Assembly (NCBI GenBank): GCA_947000775.1 | Contig: CAMQGK010000637.1 | Coordinates: forward strand, 21,692,001 to 21,756,000 | From: Pterois miles | Lineage: Eukaryota; Chordata; Actinopteri; Perciformes; Scorpaenidae | Direction of reading: 5' to 3' | DNA: 64,000 nucleotides | Shown here: positions 60,808 through 64,000 of the stretch, in pieces | How the letters are laid out: the number at the start of each line of letters is the position of its first letter | How positions within the stretch are numbered: the stretch's first letter is position 1 | Made by a program: the position numbers and the translations under genes | Notes under the pieces: model-generated | The model's input: only the letters and a program-made list of their open reading frames with translations | The model's database searches: none | What the model was told of the DNA's origin: nothing

Positions 60808-63800
60808 GTCAGTTTTACAGTCACAATAATCAATATACTCGGGCAGCAGGTTACTCTACAACTTCATTTGAATTCACATCTGCTTCTGCTTAGATTTGAG
60901 TCGCAACACTAGGGGAAGCAAAATGTAGATTTTTTCAAATGCAAGAAGTCAATGAAATGTAGGCTACAGAGGTAAGATGAAATGATTAAGTACAGGCATG
61001 CATTTCAAAAGTTTGGTCTTCAAACAAGCTTTGGTTTCATCCTCAAACACACTTTGATAGAATACCTTGAAAGGATAGGCTTAGAAAGATTAGTTGCCAC
61101 AAAGATACACGTCCTAAACAAGCATTAGTGTAATATTATTCTCCAAACACAGTCAAAGGAAGAGGGATCATTTTCCTTCATTGATGCAATTATTGAATGT
61201 TATCTCACAGGTATGAGGTCCGCCAAAAAGTTAAGTTATCTCTAGTGACTAGCAGACTGGTATCTACTTTCCAACCCTCACCTATCTCCTCAATAGCCCA
61301 CACAAAAGAGCAGGTAACTTCAAAAGCAGTTAGTCACCTCAAGATCACCAAACCTCATGCAGATCAGTTTTCTGTGATGGTTTGTGAATCTTTGCAAGTA
61401 AGCCACAAAGGATGAAAGAGGATCTTTAGTGTTAGGAAGGCCTTCAGATGGACTCATCCCAGGTTATTGACTGGAAAAGGCATCAGTTACTCAGAAGCAC
61501 CTGGATGGATGAACAGCGCACAATGTGGTTGGTTGAATTCACTTTCAGTTTTACCACGAGGTAGAAGATAGTGCTCAAAACTGAATAATTATTAGATCCA
61601 AATCTTTAGAAATGACTGTCGGATAAGGCTCTAAAATGTTGTTGGCAAATTATTTTTTACAGAAAGGATCCTGGCATGTTGGGATGAAGTGCGTCATAGT
61701 GCTCCAATGACGCTTCTTGCATTGCATATTAATATCTTGCATTATAGTACATTAGCTTTGGTACAACAACATGTATCTGTTAAATGAAATTTTGAGTTTT
61801 TATTGTATAAAGATGTATGCAAAGTGTTAAAAAAGTGTATAGCCCAGAGGACTGAAGCATCATTTTAGTCTGTGTCACTGAATTGTTGATGGAATTCCCC
61901 ATCATAAAAGAAAAATGAACTGATTAAATGTGTTGGAGCTTCCCTCGAGCGGCGCTGCTATAATTTATGTTCTCCCTAATCTGTGTGCAGTATATCACTG
62001 AAGTTTAGTTTTGTAACCCTCACTGAAGACTTTATGCCCTGTCACCTCCCTGGATCTTAGAAAAGAAACAATTAAGTAGTAACTACAGTATATGCTTACA
62101 CACCTCTAGACTTACTTTCACTCTTCACTGACTCATTCAATGCCTGTTTGCCATTATTAGTAGAGGCAGTTGCTGGTTGTCTGGCATCCCTGGTTTGCCT
62201 CGGGTGCAGAAACTCCAAACCACTGACATAAACAACCTCTTTAAATCGGATGATTCATCTGTTACATGTTGATACGCTCAGAGAAGCTCCACAGAAGCTA
62301 AAAAATGGATACAAGTTGGCGTGCGGCAGCCGCTGTTGTGTACAGCCACTGAAAAGGGGCAGTGCCTACATTGAGACAGAGTTACAGACATGGATTAGAT
62401 GGCATTGGGGAGATGAACACACTTTCAATGTAACTGTCCAATGTAACTGTCCATGAATGAAAGACTTATGTATAATATAATATCAACTTTATCTATGTTT
62501 ACACAAAAGCTAGTAAAACGAGATACAAATTAAATAGTGTTTGGGAACCTCGCCTGTTCAAATATTAGCGGCAAGCTTTCCTCTGATACCCTACAAAGTT
62601 TTGGAGTTGCATATCAGGTGCTATTTATCTCAATGTTTGTTTTGGTGTCTAATTTTACGACATTACATGCTGCTCGGATCCTCTCCAGCTCTGCCACGTA
62701 TCTCTCTGCTGATGGTTTCTGATGACTTTTATGGGCCCATGTTCATTCCTGTTTAGCCTGCATCAAAAACTAGGCTAAGGAGGACGCCAAGCAAGACATG
62801 GATAGACAGAAATAGGAGAATCTCCCTCTCCTTCTCTGTCACTGTGTCTGCGTCCTCCCGCACTGGGCTGCTCCTAATGCTTTTACTTCCCTTGCCAGTG
62901 CAAGTGCTTGTGAATTTGCTCTCAGCACTTTCCCAACTCTCGGTGGCAAAAGCATAAACCTGTTTAGTCGGTTTCCGTAACACAAAGTGACAGTTTCCTT
63001 TGAATCTTTAATTCATTTTGTCACTTCCTCTGCCATCAGTTCAGCCGGGCGTGTCGCAGCCGGTAAATTATTTGTTAGATTGATTTGTTCCCAGTCTTCC
63101 GGGGGAGCCCGGCTCAGAGCAGGGCAAGAGCTAAAACAGGCTTTCTATGTATAAGGATGTGCCTAAGTGCCATCCCATTCACTTCCCCCACCTTGAGTTA
63201 GTCAAGGTGTGAGGGTGGAGGAGGGAGTGGCAGATTGTGAGTTAGTGAGTCAAATTATATATATAATAGAACAATTTCAGAGTTTGTTTGGGTGTGCATC
63301 TTATTTTGCTGATATAAAATCAAATTCATATTTGCTCTTAATAAGATGTTGAACATTAAAGCTGCTATGATAAATATTATTTTATGATTACAGATCAAAT
63401 GACTACTTGTATGTTGTTAAATGGATCCATAGAAAATTATCACCCAACTATGCAATTCCCCTTAGCTCTATAAAGTTGTTAAGCCCACTGTTTTGTATTA
63501 CAGCCAAACAGATTTAGTGTTGTAGTTCAGTCTCACCGTTCTCATGTTTCCAGATGTAGCATGAAGCTGTTTCCACCAAATTAAGCTCTGATAAACCCAC
63601 CGTGTGCTACTGTCACAGCACACAAGATACAGCTGGCAAAGTTAGCAACTAGCTTGTGAACATACGTGGAGTATATATCTGCTGAAGAGCCAGACATCCC
63701 CGGCAAGAGTGGGTGGAGACCAAAAACAGAACTAAAAGGAGAGGGAATATCCAGCTCAGTCACACTGCAGTTTGTGAAATAGTCACAAAAGTTCATGTTT

Positions 63801-64000
63801 TTTGTGATGGTCAACACAAAATAAGTTTATATGTAATCCATGTAATTGTGTACCAGGAAGTATAAAGAGCAGTGAACACCACATAGGAAGGAGGTTGGGG
63901 TGTATTGGTGGGTCAAAATATGCAGGAATTTCACCCAAGAGACCACCCAAAACCACCCAAACCTCGATCTTTTTGTAAAGCTAACTAAGTCATTTTTGTC
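60808..64000 (+). other. wnt10a: wnt10a intron 2, partial
   Basis: Intron 2 starts at GTCAGT and runs past the window end. No exon continuing the Wnt10 domain (expected to begin with a block like RESAFAYAI) is present. The last ~230 bp are a minus-strand member of the eight-copy dispersed family. Confidence 0.85.
63770..64000 (-). repeat. wnt10a: Dispersed family R1, copy 8 (runs off the window)
   Basis: Inverted copy in wnt10a intron 2 with ACATAGGAAGGAGGTTGGGG and AAAGCTAACTAAGTCATTTT at the window end. Confidence 0.55.

Larger units (their letters stand above)
58962..64000 (+). other. wnt10a: wnt10a gene, 5' part (cut by the window end)
   Basis: This is the start of a Wnt10 gene: coding exons 58962-59023 and 60542-60807, separated by a 1,518 bp intron, then more than 3.1 kb of intron 2 to the window edge. 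Wnt10a is a secreted Wnt/beta-catenin ligand known for roles in skin appendages, teeth and fins. Wnt10 identity comes from LNANTVCLTLPGL, IQGIQIAIHECQHQFR and NCSSLETRNKIPY. I chose Wnt10a over Wnt10b because wnt6 lies directly upstream; Wnt10b is paired with Wnt1 in vertebrates. The remaining exons, including the acylated serine, should lie just beyond base 64,000. Confidence 0.92.

Noticed and set aside
1..64000. CRISPR array, operon, phage or bacterial system
   Set aside because: Evenly spaced direct repeats with unique spacers, operonic frames and bacterial gene signatures are all absent; the sequence is vertebrate.

Overview
The window is vertebrate nuclear DNA, almost certainly from a teleost fish. 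It has large introns with GT-AG boundaries, long CA/GT microsatellites, many tRNA-derived SINEs and small DNA-transposon remnants of types common in teleosts, and two Wnt genes whose exon sequences match vertebrate Wnt6 and Wnt10a. No bacterial, phage, CRISPR or operon-like feature was seen.

Layout. Bases 1 to about 11,700 are non-coding and rich in repeats (SINEs, two hAT-like elements with target-site duplications, microsatellites). wnt6 runs on the + strand from the start codon at 12457 to the stop at 39615 in four coding exons (12457-12536, 24593-24813, 37557-37860, 39154-39615). Its introns are 12,056, 12,743 and 1,293 bp. About 19.3 kb of intergenic, repeat-filled sequence follows. It includes a 5'-truncated LINE remnant near 43.7-44.4 kb and a local two-copy duplication near 57.3-58.2 kb. 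wnt10a then starts on the + strand at 58962. Only its first two coding exons (58962-59023, 60542-60807) are in the window, and the rest lies beyond base 64,000.

How the genes relate. wnt6 and wnt10a are head to tail on the same strand, the arrangement found at the human WNT6-WNT10A locus. Both encode secreted, lipid-modified Wnt ligands, so shared regulatory DNA in the introns or the intergenic space is plausible but is not shown by the sequence.

The most consequential observation is in wnt6 exon 3. The reading frame shifts by one base between about 37,700 and 37,722, next to a C6-T-G4 run. As written, the spliced message stops six bases into exon 4 and loses the whole C-terminal half, although every residue downstream is conserved in the other frame. 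A one-base homopolymer error in the assembly is the likeliest cause; a real null allele is the alternative.

I did not find a convincing undescribed biological system. The rest of the interest is in the repeats: an eight-copy dispersed family, a three-layer nested insertion in wnt6 intron 2, hAT-like elements with recognisable duplicated targets, a GTATAC-palindrome element, and very long GT/CA arrays clustered in wnt6 intron 1.
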